A stretch of DNA of 64,000 nt from assembly GCA_020746105.1 (NCBI GenBank), contig CM036626.1, positions 13,658,001 to 13,722,000 on the forward strand. The letters are read 5' to 3'. Position numbers and translations under genes: made by a program. How positions within the stretch are numbered: position 1 is the first letter of the stretch; every line of letters begins with the position of its first letter. This document shows, in pieces, positions 35,007 to 46,100 of the stretch. This stretch comes from Trogon surrucura. Its lineage: Eukaryota; Chordata; Aves; Trogoniformes; Trogonidae. Below the pieces are notes generated by a model that did no database searches, was not told the origin of the DNA, and saw only the letters and a program-made list of their open reading frames with translations.

Positions 35007-37595
35007 AGTTAGCCTGAATAGCTAGATTGCAGCTGGAAAAGTCAACATCAAAAATAACATTTACATACCTGTATAAGTGAATTGATTCTGCTGCAAGGAT
35101 TGCTTTATCCTCCATTTCTATGTCTAGAGCTGTCCCTCAGGTGCTTCAGGCCACTGAATTTTAGCAAGCTTAAGGAATAGCTTTATGGCCTCAGTGTTCC
35201 CCTTAATTGTTTTTTTGTTTTATGGGCCCTAGCCTGCTTCTGCAAGCTGACATAGTGACTGTCTTCCTTGTACTTGTGCTGTTCTGGGCAGTGCTTTTGT
35301 CCAGGGCTTGAACCAAGTAGGTCAGCAGTTTTCAAGCAAAAAGTGCTTCTACGCTAAGCGTAAAAAATTCTCTGTTCATTGCAGCTAATTCAAATTTCCA
35401 AACTTTATTTCTCTCTCTAGTTAAGAACTATTGCAAAAATAGCACCTCAGTGCAAATCTTAAGTGTATTGTTTACAACTTTGTGATACTCAGTCCAGAGA
35501 CCTGCTACGTTTAAGTAAATTCAAACGAGATTCCACAGCGAATGTTTGCAGCGCTCCTGTTGTGAGGCTCGTGGACAGGTACCATTGTGATGTTCTCAGT
35601 GCTGCTCAGCCCATCATTTTTTCAAGTGCTGTTCTTCCAAAGACCACAGTTGCTTGCTGGTGTCATGCTTGCAAGAACCACAATTCTTGTTGGAGAAAAC
35701 ATGAGGATTTTAAGATGATGATCTGTTTGGAATTGGACTCATATGTATAAATCTGCTCAAAATTCTGTTTGATACGAACAACCATCCTTGTGCTGTTAAA
35801 TGCTTACTGCCTCTGCAGAGGTGCTGGACACCCAGATCTTCTCCTCGATTTGAAGGGGGCTACAAGGAGTCTGCATATATGGAGTTTAGGTGCAAAGCTT
35901 TAGACATTTGTATTTGGGGAAAAAAAAAAGCAAAGGCTTACATTTGTGGAGAAAGGCAGTTTGTCAGTGTCTTTAAACACCACGTAAAGAAAGAAGGGCA
36001 GCCATGGAAGCATGAATTGACTTTGACTGTAATGACAAACTAGGACATCGCCAGAGCAGAGATGAGATGTGAAGAGAGAGGTAGCCATGAGTAACGCTCT
36101 AAACAAAAATTTTCAGTATCCTGGGTATTCTCCAGGATAATAAAATAATTGGAAAAATTAGGAGATTAAAATGCAACGTAACTTCACTGATGGAGCGAAC
36201 AGTGTTCATTCTAATTATCAAAATTTTTTTGAAATCAGATTTATGACATTATTCAAATGACAGCAGATATTTGACCATTATTTGCTTTTAAAACAACAGA
36301 TCAAACTGGGATTTGATTTTACCTGATGTCCAGGACAGAACGTTTTGGTAGAGTAAGTTATCTTTCAGGTGGCTTAACCAAGCTACACGAGCAGGGACTG
36401 CCTCTCAATTTACTTTGTGCTTATGCAGTTACAGCCAGAATCAAATGTTCTTTCTTAGCTTTACTAGTATTGTATAAAGTTTGAAAATACTTTGTGGGGG
36501 TGAGTAAAACAAAACAACTGAGCAAAACCCCTACCCTGTCATGCATGTTAGCAGTTCTCAACCACGTCTGCTGCTTTAATTGTCTTTGTCAAACTACCTT
36601 TTCCTTGTTTTGCTTCAGAACTGTTTGTTTCTCAGTAACGACAGTTTCCTTTTCAGAAAAGAGCACAGGAAGTTTATGACACTTATTTTGCAAGTGGATG
36701 CAGATTTTTCAAGGCAGCATGATTTAAAAGTGTTTTTTATGAATAAACTAATAAAGGTTACATCACCTAGTGTTGTTAAAATATTCAGTGATCATTCTGC
36801 TGAGCCAGGAAATCTAATCTTTAAAGAAGTAAATTGCTCTAACAAATGAATTTTCTTGGTCATAGGTTTTAGCATTTTCATTTTCTTTTTTAATAGGAAA
36901 TCCTTTCACATGTACACATCTTAACCATTAAAATTCTGTAATTGTCTTATCGCAGTTTTCCTATCCCATTTCATTTTCTGTAGCATTAGTTTCTCTATCA
37001 AGCCCTCTTTTTTTCTTCATTCAGAAATGAGCAACATAAGTGGTAGCCGGTTGTCATTAAGAAATAAAGTGAAACCCATCTTTATGTGCTTCTGTCTTGC
37101 ATGGTTATGCAGAGCAAGATTAATATCCTACAAAAGAACCTTGTGTGTCTTAATTTCTAGAGATAAAGTATTCTTTGTTTCCTACTGTGTTGTGATCTGA
37201 GAGGAGCGTCATAAAGACTTTTAATTATCTTTTTTGTCCAAATCAGAAGGGATTCAGTCGAACCAGCCTCATGAAAAGGTCTGGTGGGATTTTGTTCATT
37301 TGTGGGTTTGCTTTTTTTTGTTTTCTAAATTGCTCCTGGGTTTGAGACCGTTCATCTGACCTGACAATTTTACCTTTCCCCAGAGATAAAAGCAGTGAGG
37401 CATGTGCTGCTTGCCTTTTGGATTGCAACTTTGTTTGTATACAGAACTTGCTGATCAGAAATCTCTTGCATAGGCATGGCGTTTGTCAGTTCCCCAAAGG
37501 ACATCCCTTCCCTTCCCCATGTGCTGATAAGTATTCTGTCTTTTACTTTGATCCTCTGATGAAAAGTGCATGCTTCATCTTCTACTTGTGAGTGA

Positions 37596-37695
37596 TGTTT
37601 CTTTCTCTTTTTTCTCTCTCCTTGTCTTTAATTTCCTGGCTTCTCTCCCTTTCCTTTCCCTTCCCTTTATTCTCTCCTCTTTCTTTCTGATGCAG
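37596..37695 (+). promoter_or_regulatory. Long polypyrimidine tract with AG-exclusion zone and TGCAG acceptor
   Basis: About 100 nt, nearly all C/T (TTTCTTTCTCTTTTTTCTCT, later CTTTCCTTTCCCTTCCCTTT), without a single AG until TGCAG at 37691-37695. The last upstream AG is at 37591-37592. This is the architecture of a strong or regulated 3' splice site. The TGC directly before the AG resembles the UGC motif described near SRRM4-dependent neural microexons. Confidence 0.65.
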
Positions 37696-37713
37696 AGACG
37701 AAGATAGTTGGGT
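37696..37713 (+). other. DOCK3: Candidate DOCK3 microexon (18 nt, frame-preserving)
   Basis: AGACGAAGATAGTTGGGT lies between the strong acceptor at 37695 and the donor GTAAGT at 37714. The neighbouring exons are in phase 1; the 18 nt keeps that phase and adds no stop. The junction MP-G-DIRND would become MP-ETKIVGC-DIRND, a net gain of six residues exactly at the entry to DHR-1. A nearby GT at 37712 would give a 16-nt frameshifting version, which is the weaker donor. DOCK3 is neuronal and neural microexons of 3-27 nt are a known class, but I know of no annotated exon here; the call is inference. Confidence 0.42.
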
Positions 37714-39148
37714 GTAAGTTTCTGCTTTTCTGTGTAATGTCTGCTTATTGCTTGCTTTTTCCCATTTTCATATCTTTCATGGAATGTTGGGGATTCGTAA
37801 AGATAGCAAATCATGACATCGTAGGGAAACTTTGGTAACAGAGAGGCATAGACTTTGTCTACTCTCTTCATACCAGAGTGTTTTAGACAAACTTAGTAGC
37901 TATGACATGAATTAGTAGCAAAGGTGAACAAAGTCTCAGCATCTATTCTGTCAGAGAGCGAATAATCATGGGGGAAATACATTAAGAAACAGATGTGGCA
38001 AAATCCATCAGCTGTTCTCAGAATGTTCATGGTAGGTGAGTCAGCAAGACTAAAAGACATAATTATCACATAATGATCCTCCAAAAGTGTTACAAGGACA
38101 ATAAAAAATATTTTGCAGTAGTGGAAAGTTAAAATACTAAGCTGGAGAAACTAAGTAAAAATACATTAAAAATCAACTCACTGCTACTGAAAGGAAACAA
38201 TTTCAGGGAAATCATTGAATTTAAAAAGAGCATTGTATAAATTCTTTTCTAGATGTAAGAGTTGAACAATGGATAGCAAATAAGCTAGTAAATATTGTTT
38301 GTTCCTTTTCTTTGAAACAGCTCCGTGTTCATGAAAGCTAGAGTTAAACTTGCATAATGTTAGTTTAATTTGCTATGCAGGCAGTATAAAAGTTCTTTTC
38401 CCCTTGCTGCTGTAATATTACTGGCAGTCGTGTTAATAGTTACGTACTATACTCATTTCAAGAATATAGGCCTTAAAAAGCACCGTGACTGGGGAGGGGG
38501 CAGAGAAATAAACTGCTGAAATGGAACTAATGTGGTCCTCAGAGACCATGTGGCTATACCAGGCTTCTTGATTTCACCAGGCGCGTAGCCGCTCAGCCGG
38601 TTTTTACACCAGAGAACAAGTCCATCGTCGTCAGCCAGATGCCAGGTTACTCCAGTTGTGGGGAAGGTTGTACATAGGACATAAATGTATGGTTTTGTTT
38701 TCTCTTCAGAAGCTGTTGTGGAAGAGACTCTGGAGTGTCCTTCTCGCCCGTTCACGCTCTGGGGGTTAGGGGCACTCTTCTGCGAAATGTCAGTGTTTTC
38801 GAGACGATGCTAAAGGCAGGGATGTCAGAGAGTAGGCAGGTTGTCAGGGTGTTGGGCCCTAAGGAAATAGGACCATCTCAGCCATTTAACAAATACAGAT
38901 GTAAATACTAACTTTTACTGATAGATTGATTTTTATATCATTGGCTGCCTAAATTGTAAAAGACTAAACTTTCAGTTTTAAAAAATCTAACGAAGATTCT
39001 CTGGTGAAGTAATTATTTTACTAAATTACTTGAAACTAGACCTGCAAATCCTGCCTGTGGTGAGCTGCCACTTTGCACAGATGACAGGAATATGTTACAT
39101 GTCCCTTACAGTTTCACAGAGTCACAGAACTTTGACCTCTTCTAAGAC

Positions 39149-39360
39149 TGTCCTGGTTTGAGCCAGGACAAAGACAAATTTGCTTAAATCAAGATATCTC
39201 AGATTTTTTGCCTCTTTCCCCTGTAGTAACTTATGTGAATTATGTCACCTTTTTTGACAGAGTATTGACCTGTATAAACCAGGGATCATTCCTGTCCTCA
39301 GCCTGCACAATCTTTTAGTATCCCTTAATAAAAAGTGTTAGATGAAATGCAGATGGTTTC
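39149..39360 (+). mobile_element. Possible short ERV LTR
   Basis: Begins TGTCCTGGTTTGAGCCAGGA, which resembles the start of common avian ERV LTRs, and contains a poly(A)-type signal (CCCTTAATAAAAAGTG) near 39322. Both edges and the family are uncertain, and no flanking viral genes are present. Confidence 0.4.
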
Positions 39361-39738
39361 TGTAAGTTGTTGCTACGTTCCAGTTCGAATAACCGGTTAG
39401 GCTTCTAGTGCAAAACCTACAAATCTTATCAGGATAGATCTACTTACTCTAATAGATACTACACAGTTATTGGCCGTTGGACTACTTAATGTTATTAAGT
39501 CTCGAAAATGATAAAATAAGTATTTGGAAGTCTTCCAGTACAGGTCTCTGTATTGGAAACACAGAAGTGATATATGGCTCATGTAGCCTTTTCCACCACT
39601 TTTTTTTCCCCCCCTTTACCATTAAAGGGTGATACGAGAAAGGATTTCATTTCAATATAAGCAAATCCTCCGAAGCTGTAATTTATATTTGATAATTTAA
39701 ACAATTTTATATTTGACATAGGGCTTTGTAAATAGGTT

Positions 39739-39754
39739 CAAACAAACAAACAAA
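39739..39754. repeat. (CAAA)4 microsatellite
   Basis: Four uninterrupted CAAA units in intron sequence. Confidence 0.9.
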
Positions 39755-42313
39755 CCAAAATCTGCATAAAGGTGAAGAGATGGTAAAGGAAGGAAGAGCT
39801 GCATAACACATCAGAAGATAATTCTTTTTATTGTGAATAATACTGTATTTCAAGACATTTGATAAAGAACTAGTAACTAAATGTGTTAGAACTGCACATA
39901 TTATGCTAAAAAGCAGTTTACATTTGATTTTAAATTGAAATCAGTTGTAGAAAGATGGGCTTTAAAACAAATGCCATTCTGAAAACTCTCAGGAGATTTT
40001 CAGTTCATCCTTGACAGCCATCCAACACGAGGAAACCTTAGCTTAAAACATGGTCTGCAAGTTTTAGTCTATAAATACTTTGGCCCACTAGCCTTCTAGC
40101 ACTTTTTTTATTCCAGTGCTAATGATAGGAGGCCGCAGCTAACCCAGTTTTATAATGTGCGCTCCTCTGTTTGTGACGCTCCGAGGTCGAGTGTTCCAGG
40201 TTGATGGTAACACAGAGCTTTTCTCTCAAAGGCAGGTTACTGCCACTTCAGAGCCCGTACCATTTGCCGTGCAGAGGGCAAGAATTGTCTGCTTTGTTAA
40301 ACGAGTTGTTTGTTTATCTCTTTTTCTTTTTACAATGGAATTAAATAAGGGTAAGGCTCTACTGGCAAGATTTTTACTTGATATGTAACTGTCGTGGGGA
40401 GTTAGAGCTGGCAAGGATCCCTTCTTGATCGTACCCATCACAACTTCTCGTGTGGCCACGCGGAAGCTGCGCTGCGCTCGGTCCGTGCGCTTCTGTGGCG
40501 GCTGCAGAATGTGTTCACTACCCTTGCAGTTCACCTGCTCAGCATTTTTGGTAAACTGCTCTGTGTTCAGGCATTTGCTCTAGTTTGCGTGCAGCCAAGC
40601 AGCGCATCTGAGCTCAAAGCCCTCAAAAACAGTAGCAGTTGGAGTCAAAAAAAGTGGCTTGCAAGGACTCAGCAAGAGATGTGGTTAACTGATGTGTTGG
40701 GACAAGCAGATGCTTCTTTTAGTAAGATTGTTTTCACTGAAAAACACAGAGGTGTGTGAGTTTGTAGTTTAAACCCCAGATTTTCCAGAAATTCATGGGC
40801 TCCATAGCTGATTGTTAAATGGCTTTTTCTTTTCTAGATACATTCACTTCCTTATTTTTACTGTATCTAATGACCTTTTCTATTTTATTAAGATTCAATA
40901 TACAATATTTTTACAAGAAGAAGGCGCACCGATATACTTCACTACAATACTTTTTCCCTTCATTTTTCTTCATTTTGATGCAAATCTACTTTTCTTCAGA
41001 TTTCTCTACTCCCCACCCCAAAGGCATTTTTTTTAATTAGTGAAGTAATATTCCTCCTGTTAAGTTTAATGGAAGATAAGATACTATATATAACCAAATA
41101 CTGCCTTTAATTTAGGCTGGAAAATTATTTGCAATCTGACATTGAACTTTGTGTAGCCAGACCGCCTTCCAGAAAAGAGGTCATGAATAGGAAGCTTCAG
41201 AATGCTAATTATAGCAAGTACAATTAATTTCTGCTTAGAGTTATGGCATTCAGATTGAAACTTTTTCCTCACTGTGAAAACTGCTAAGAAAAAAACCGAT
41301 GGAGTCTGTTAAGCAGGACGACTTTCAAAACAAAAGTCCTTACTTAAATTGTCTTTCTGTGAAGAGTTTTGTATTTCCTCGGTGTTCCTGTAATCAGCAT
41401 ATAAGGAGCTTAGCTTGATTTTGAGCAGCAAGATGATTTTTTCTGTTGTTGGAGTGTTGCATTTGATGGCTATTCTTTGACAAGAAAAAAGCAGATATTT
41501 GAGGTCTTTCTTCAGCCTCTTGCTGTCATCTTTTTCCCGTTAATGAACCGTAGCATTTGCAGACCTCTAACTGTGAGGTGTTTCACGCAGTCAGCTCTGT
41601 GCATCCGCAGTGGGAGTGAGCTTGATGGGAAGCGGAGGGGATTTTGCATACTGAGCCCCACGCGTAGAGAGTTCCTAGCAGGAGGCACCGAGTGACAGCT
41701 ACAGAGCTGTGCTTGCCATGCTTAAAGGGTTGTACTTTTCTCCAGAAATAAAAATGAACATAAAGACAAGACTGAAAGCTGCTATTGTTTGTCTCTACAG
41801 TAGGTGAAGGAACAGATTCTGTGGGGCTATAGACTTGAAGAAGAGCTTCAAGTGTTGCTTTGACAGATGCAGAAGGATACCCCTCACTGCCTGAAAGCAA
41901 ATGCTGCCTGTTTTGTTGTGCTTCTGATTAATAAACAGATTTAACTGCATCAGCTTCTCCAAGTACTGGGGTGGAAGAAATCAAACATCCAAGGAGTCTC
42001 TGCTTTCCTGGAAAAATATTCCATTACTTCATCATTTAGTCTCTTGGTCTCTTGAGGCTGCTTAACAAAATACTTGCCTTGAAAGGGTTTAGGATTTTTA
42101 TGGGCTTAATTTTTTTGTATTTTTATATATTGCCATTTAGTATGCTTGCCTTTGTGGCAAGTAAATAAATAGAAGTGGTAAGTGAGCCATCATGAACTGG
42201 TGACAGTAACTAAATCTTACAAAAAAATAGGTTCTACCCGCTATCCTTTCAGTGCGTGCTGTAGAACTGCCTGTGTTAGTTCTGAAAGCCAGGTTTCCCA
42301 TATCAGATTCTTT

Positions 42314-42329
42314 AAAAAAAAAAAAAAAA
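42314..42329. repeat. A16 homopolymer
   Basis: Sixteen adenines in a row. No LINE or SINE body is recognisable directly upstream, so it is treated as a simple repeat. Confidence 0.9.
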
Positions 42330-43066
42330 GTGAGCTGGAATGTGTCAAATTCAGGATTAGTGAAATGCTGAGGGAGATGCAAGCATTTGTATATCTGAAT
42401 ATAGTCATTTGTTCCAAAAGCTCTTGAAAATCAGGTAGTGAGAAATTGGCAAGTATCCATGCTGGCCGCCTTCTTACATTCATGCAAATGGATACCAGGG
42501 GCTGGCCAGAAATCTAGCAATAAAAAAAATACATAATTCCAAAAAATACAAATCCTTCTTAATCTATCTGAACTGAATTACAACCAGGTTTCCAGACAAG
42601 GCTGTTTTTCTTATTATGATGAAAAGCAATAATGAAAATACAGAGAATACTTGAAGAGCTAACTGAACGTAATTTTCTGTTTATCATCACAAAAATACTC
42701 ATTTTTTGTAAAATGCATTGAGCATAGGAAGTCTGATGTTTTGCCAAGCTCAGCCTGATACTTCCAAATCTGCTAACTAGACAAAGTAGTGAAAGGGTTT
42801 TTTTCCTTCCCCGTTTACACACTAAAAGCCGATATTGATTCTGAGTTCACATTTAATAAAGGCATTACTAACAATGGTATGATTTTATGCACTGATATTT
42901 AAATGGTCATCTTTATTAACAATTAACTTGCTGCTTGGAATGATTTGGGCATCAGCCGTACTCTTGCAGAACAGAGAAAACAATTTGCAGAACCAAGATA
43001 CGTTGCGCACAAGCACCGAGTCTTCCATGTTGAATTTAAGCACGTGACTCTGCTCTTTTACCGCAG

Positions 43067-43191
43067 GTGATATACGCAACGACTTATACCTGACGTTAGA
43101 AAAGGGAGATTTTGAAAGAGGTGGGAAAAGTGTGCAGAAGAACATTGAAGTGACCATGTATGTGCTCTATGCCGATGGGGAAATCTTGAAG
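43067..43191 (+). CDS. DOCK3: DOCK3 exon h (125 nt, first part of DHR-1)
   Basis: The acceptor GCTCTTTTACCGCAG ends at 43066 and the donor GTGAGT starts at 43192. It completes glycine and reads DIRNDLYLTLEKGDFERGG, KSVQKNIEVTMYVLYADGE and ILK (phase 0). DHR-1 is a C2-like domain that binds phosphoinositides at the membrane in DOCK proteins. The RNDLYxTxExGxFExGGKSVxxNxEVTM pattern is shared with DOCK4 (RNDLYITIERGEFEKGGKSV), but the details here are the DOCK3 type. Confidence 0.97.
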
Positions 43192-46100
43192 GTGAGTGCT
43201 TATTTCCTCTTGAGCTTCCGGTGCCACCTGCTTGCTCCTTGGCCATCTTCTTTTATTTTACTGTCTCTGATGCAAGGGAGGTGCTAAAATAAAACTAGTT
43301 CTTACTTTTTTCTTTTTTTCTTTTTTTTCTCCACTAAGTTTTTAAACTCTGTATTATGAAGAAGGAAGTGATCGGTTCTAAATTTGAAAGAATTTGGAGT
43401 ACTTGCCCTGTGTGAAAATAGGGGACTTGGGGAAAATATTCATGAACTGAAAAGCTTATTTAAAAAACAAAAAGAAAATTTAGGGTAACTGTAGACAAAT
43501 AATGTGTCTCGTAGAACAGGATGAAATGTGATTATAAGAGAGACTTTTAAATCTGTATTGTTGGAGTTGTGGTACTGAATGTAGTTTTGAAAAATAAAAT
43601 GAAGTAGCCTTATTTTCAAGATCTTGGCTTTCAGCCTTGGGTGGCTCCATTCCAGCTGTGAATGATGATGCTTAATGTTTTTCTTTCTTCCTCTGTTCTT
43701 ACTTTGAAGAGAAGGTAGATAGGTCAGCTTTGTGTGGGGTAGGAGGGCATGAGGATAGAGAAAAGTAAGTATTTTGACATAAGCATCTGTCAGAAATGGA
43801 GAAATGGCTGCATTAAAATGTGTTAATCATAACTTCTCTCTACCTCATTTCTTACCTGCCCTGCAGTAAAATTGGCTTTTTGTAGCCGTCATCATAGAAG
43901 AGTCAAAACACCAAAGTGCTGGTATACCAAACTCATTGCCACAGTCTGCTTTTTTTTAATTGAAAGGAGAACTTTTCCTTTATTACTACAGTTGCTCGTG
44001 GCTTCATTAATAGTAAAGTATATATCTCTTGTAGGCAACTGGTTTGTGCTCATAGCTGTTACAGGAAGATCCCAATCTTTTTCTGTTTAATTACATTAGA
44101 CATACCTTTCAAATTGAATGACGTATTTTTAATCATCACTTTATTTCACAGCAATCTGCCAAAGACCAATGTAGGTCTTTACCCTCTGGACTGCAGTATC
44201 AGCATCTTCAAATGCTAATGTACATAATGGTAGCTAATTATACTGTAACTGTGGCTAATGATTAAGTATGAAAGCCATATAATTTCTAGACTTTATCTGT
44301 TCTTAACTACTTCTGGGGCTTTAGTTGGAATGGTCATTCACAGATACCAAGTTATCTTTTTCTTACGCTTTTATTACTATTATTACTGTTGTAACGGTAC
44401 CTTAGGGCTTTATGTGGGATAGCAGAACAGACATGGTGCGAACAAAGAATAGTAAAAGTTGGTAGATCCAGTTAGAAAAACTTCAGGTGGGCATTTGTGA
44501 GCTGACCCTTGTAAATATATATCGTAGAATCACAGAATGGCCTAGGTTGGAAGGGACCTTAGAGATCATCTAATCCAACCTCCCTGTCACAGGCAGGGAC
44601 ACCTCTCTACTAGATCAGGCTACTCAGGGTTCTGTCCAACTTGGCCTTGAACGCCTCCAGGGAGGGGGCAGCCACAACATCTCTGGGCAATTTATTCCGA
44701 AGTCTTGCCACCCTCGTACTGAAGAATTTCTTCCCAAGATCTAATCTAAATCTCTTCTCCTTCAACTTAAACCCATTTCCCTTGTCCTATCAGTGGACGC
44801 TCTTGTAAAAAGTCCCTCCCCAGCCTTCCTGTAGGATCCCTTCAGGTATTGGAAGGCAGCTCTTAGGTCCCCCCAAAGTCTTCTCTTTTCAAGACTGACC
44901 AATCCCAGCTCCCGCAGCCTGTCCTCATAGCAGAGGTGCTCCAGCCCCTGGATCATCTTTGTGGCCTCCTCTGAACACGCTCCAACAGTTCTATGTCCCT
45001 CTTATGGTGGGGACACCAGAACTGGACGCAGTATTTGAGGTGGGGTCTCACCAGAGCAGAGTAAAGGGGGAGAATCACCTCTCTTGACCTGCTGGCTACG
45101 CTTCTCCTGATACATCCCAGGATGGGGTTGGCCTTCTGGGCTGCATGAGCGCCCTGCCGGCTCGTGTTGAGCTTCTCGTCTATCAACACCCCCATAAACC
45201 TTCTCTTCAGGGCTACTCTCAACCCCCTCTGTGCCCAGTTTGTATTTGTGCCTAGGATTGGCCCAACCCAGGTGAAGGACCTTGCATTTTGACTTGTTGA
45301 AGCTCATGCAGTTTGCACTGGCCCATTTCTCAAGCCTATCAAGGTCCCTCTGGATGGCATCTCTTCCCTCAAGTGAGTCCACAGCACCACACAGCTTGGT
45401 GTCGTCGGCAAACTTGCTGGGGGTGCACTCAGTGCCGTCATCCGTGTCGCTGACAAAGATGTTGAACAGCCCTGGACCCAGAACAGGCCCCTGAGGAACA
45501 CCGCTTGTCACTGGTCTCCACGTGGACATGGAGCCATTGACCACAGCTCTCTGAGTGTGATCATCCAACCAGTTCTTTATCCACCGAGTGGTCCGTATGT
45601 CAAATCTGTGTCTCCATTTTAGAGACAAGGATGTCATGTGGGACAGTGTCAAACACCTTGCACAAGTCCAGGAAAATGACATCTGTTGCTTTTCCTGTGT
45701 CAACCAGCGCTGTAGCTTTATCGTAGAAGGCCACTGAATTAGTGAGGCACGACTTGCAGATGTAGAGACTGCTAGGTCAAGACGTCCTTTTCAGTCATTC
45801 AGCATAATCTAAAGGAAAATACTGAAGACTGCAACAAGACGAGTCGAATTAAGCTTTCGAATACAAGTGTTAAGAAGGAGGTGTGGGTGGGGTCGGGCTT
45901 GGTGCAGTACTAGTGAAGGGAATGGCTGGGTTTGGGTTCCCTGTCCCCTGAATGATCACTTGTGTGCTGAGGCTGCTTTCACAGTCAAGTGTACCTAGTT
46001 TCTGTCTTCATTTGTCTAAATAGGATGTGAATTTAATAAGTTTCGGTAGGCAATACAGTAGAGAAGTGAATAAAAAACTCTAATTCAAGCTTTCAGTACT

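Larger units (their letters stand above)
33840..43066 (+). other. DOCK3: DOCK3 intron, 9.2 kb, at the DHR-1 entry point
   Basis: Holds a hairpin-forming inverted repeat (34978-35006), a candidate 18-nt microexon with a 100-nt AG-free pyrimidine tract (37596-37713) and a possible LTR (39149-39360). It also has a (CAAA)4 run (39739-39754), an A16 run (42314-42329) and GC-richer patches at about 34262-34400 and 40430-40520 of unknown meaning. The rest is unremarkable AT-rich intron. Confidence 0.75.

Noticed and set aside
43710-43764. Exon-like segment with strong acceptor (TTCTTACTTTGAAG) and GTAAGT donor
   Set aside because: 55 nt is not a multiple of three and the DOCK3 frame meets TAG at the fifth codon; no coding character.
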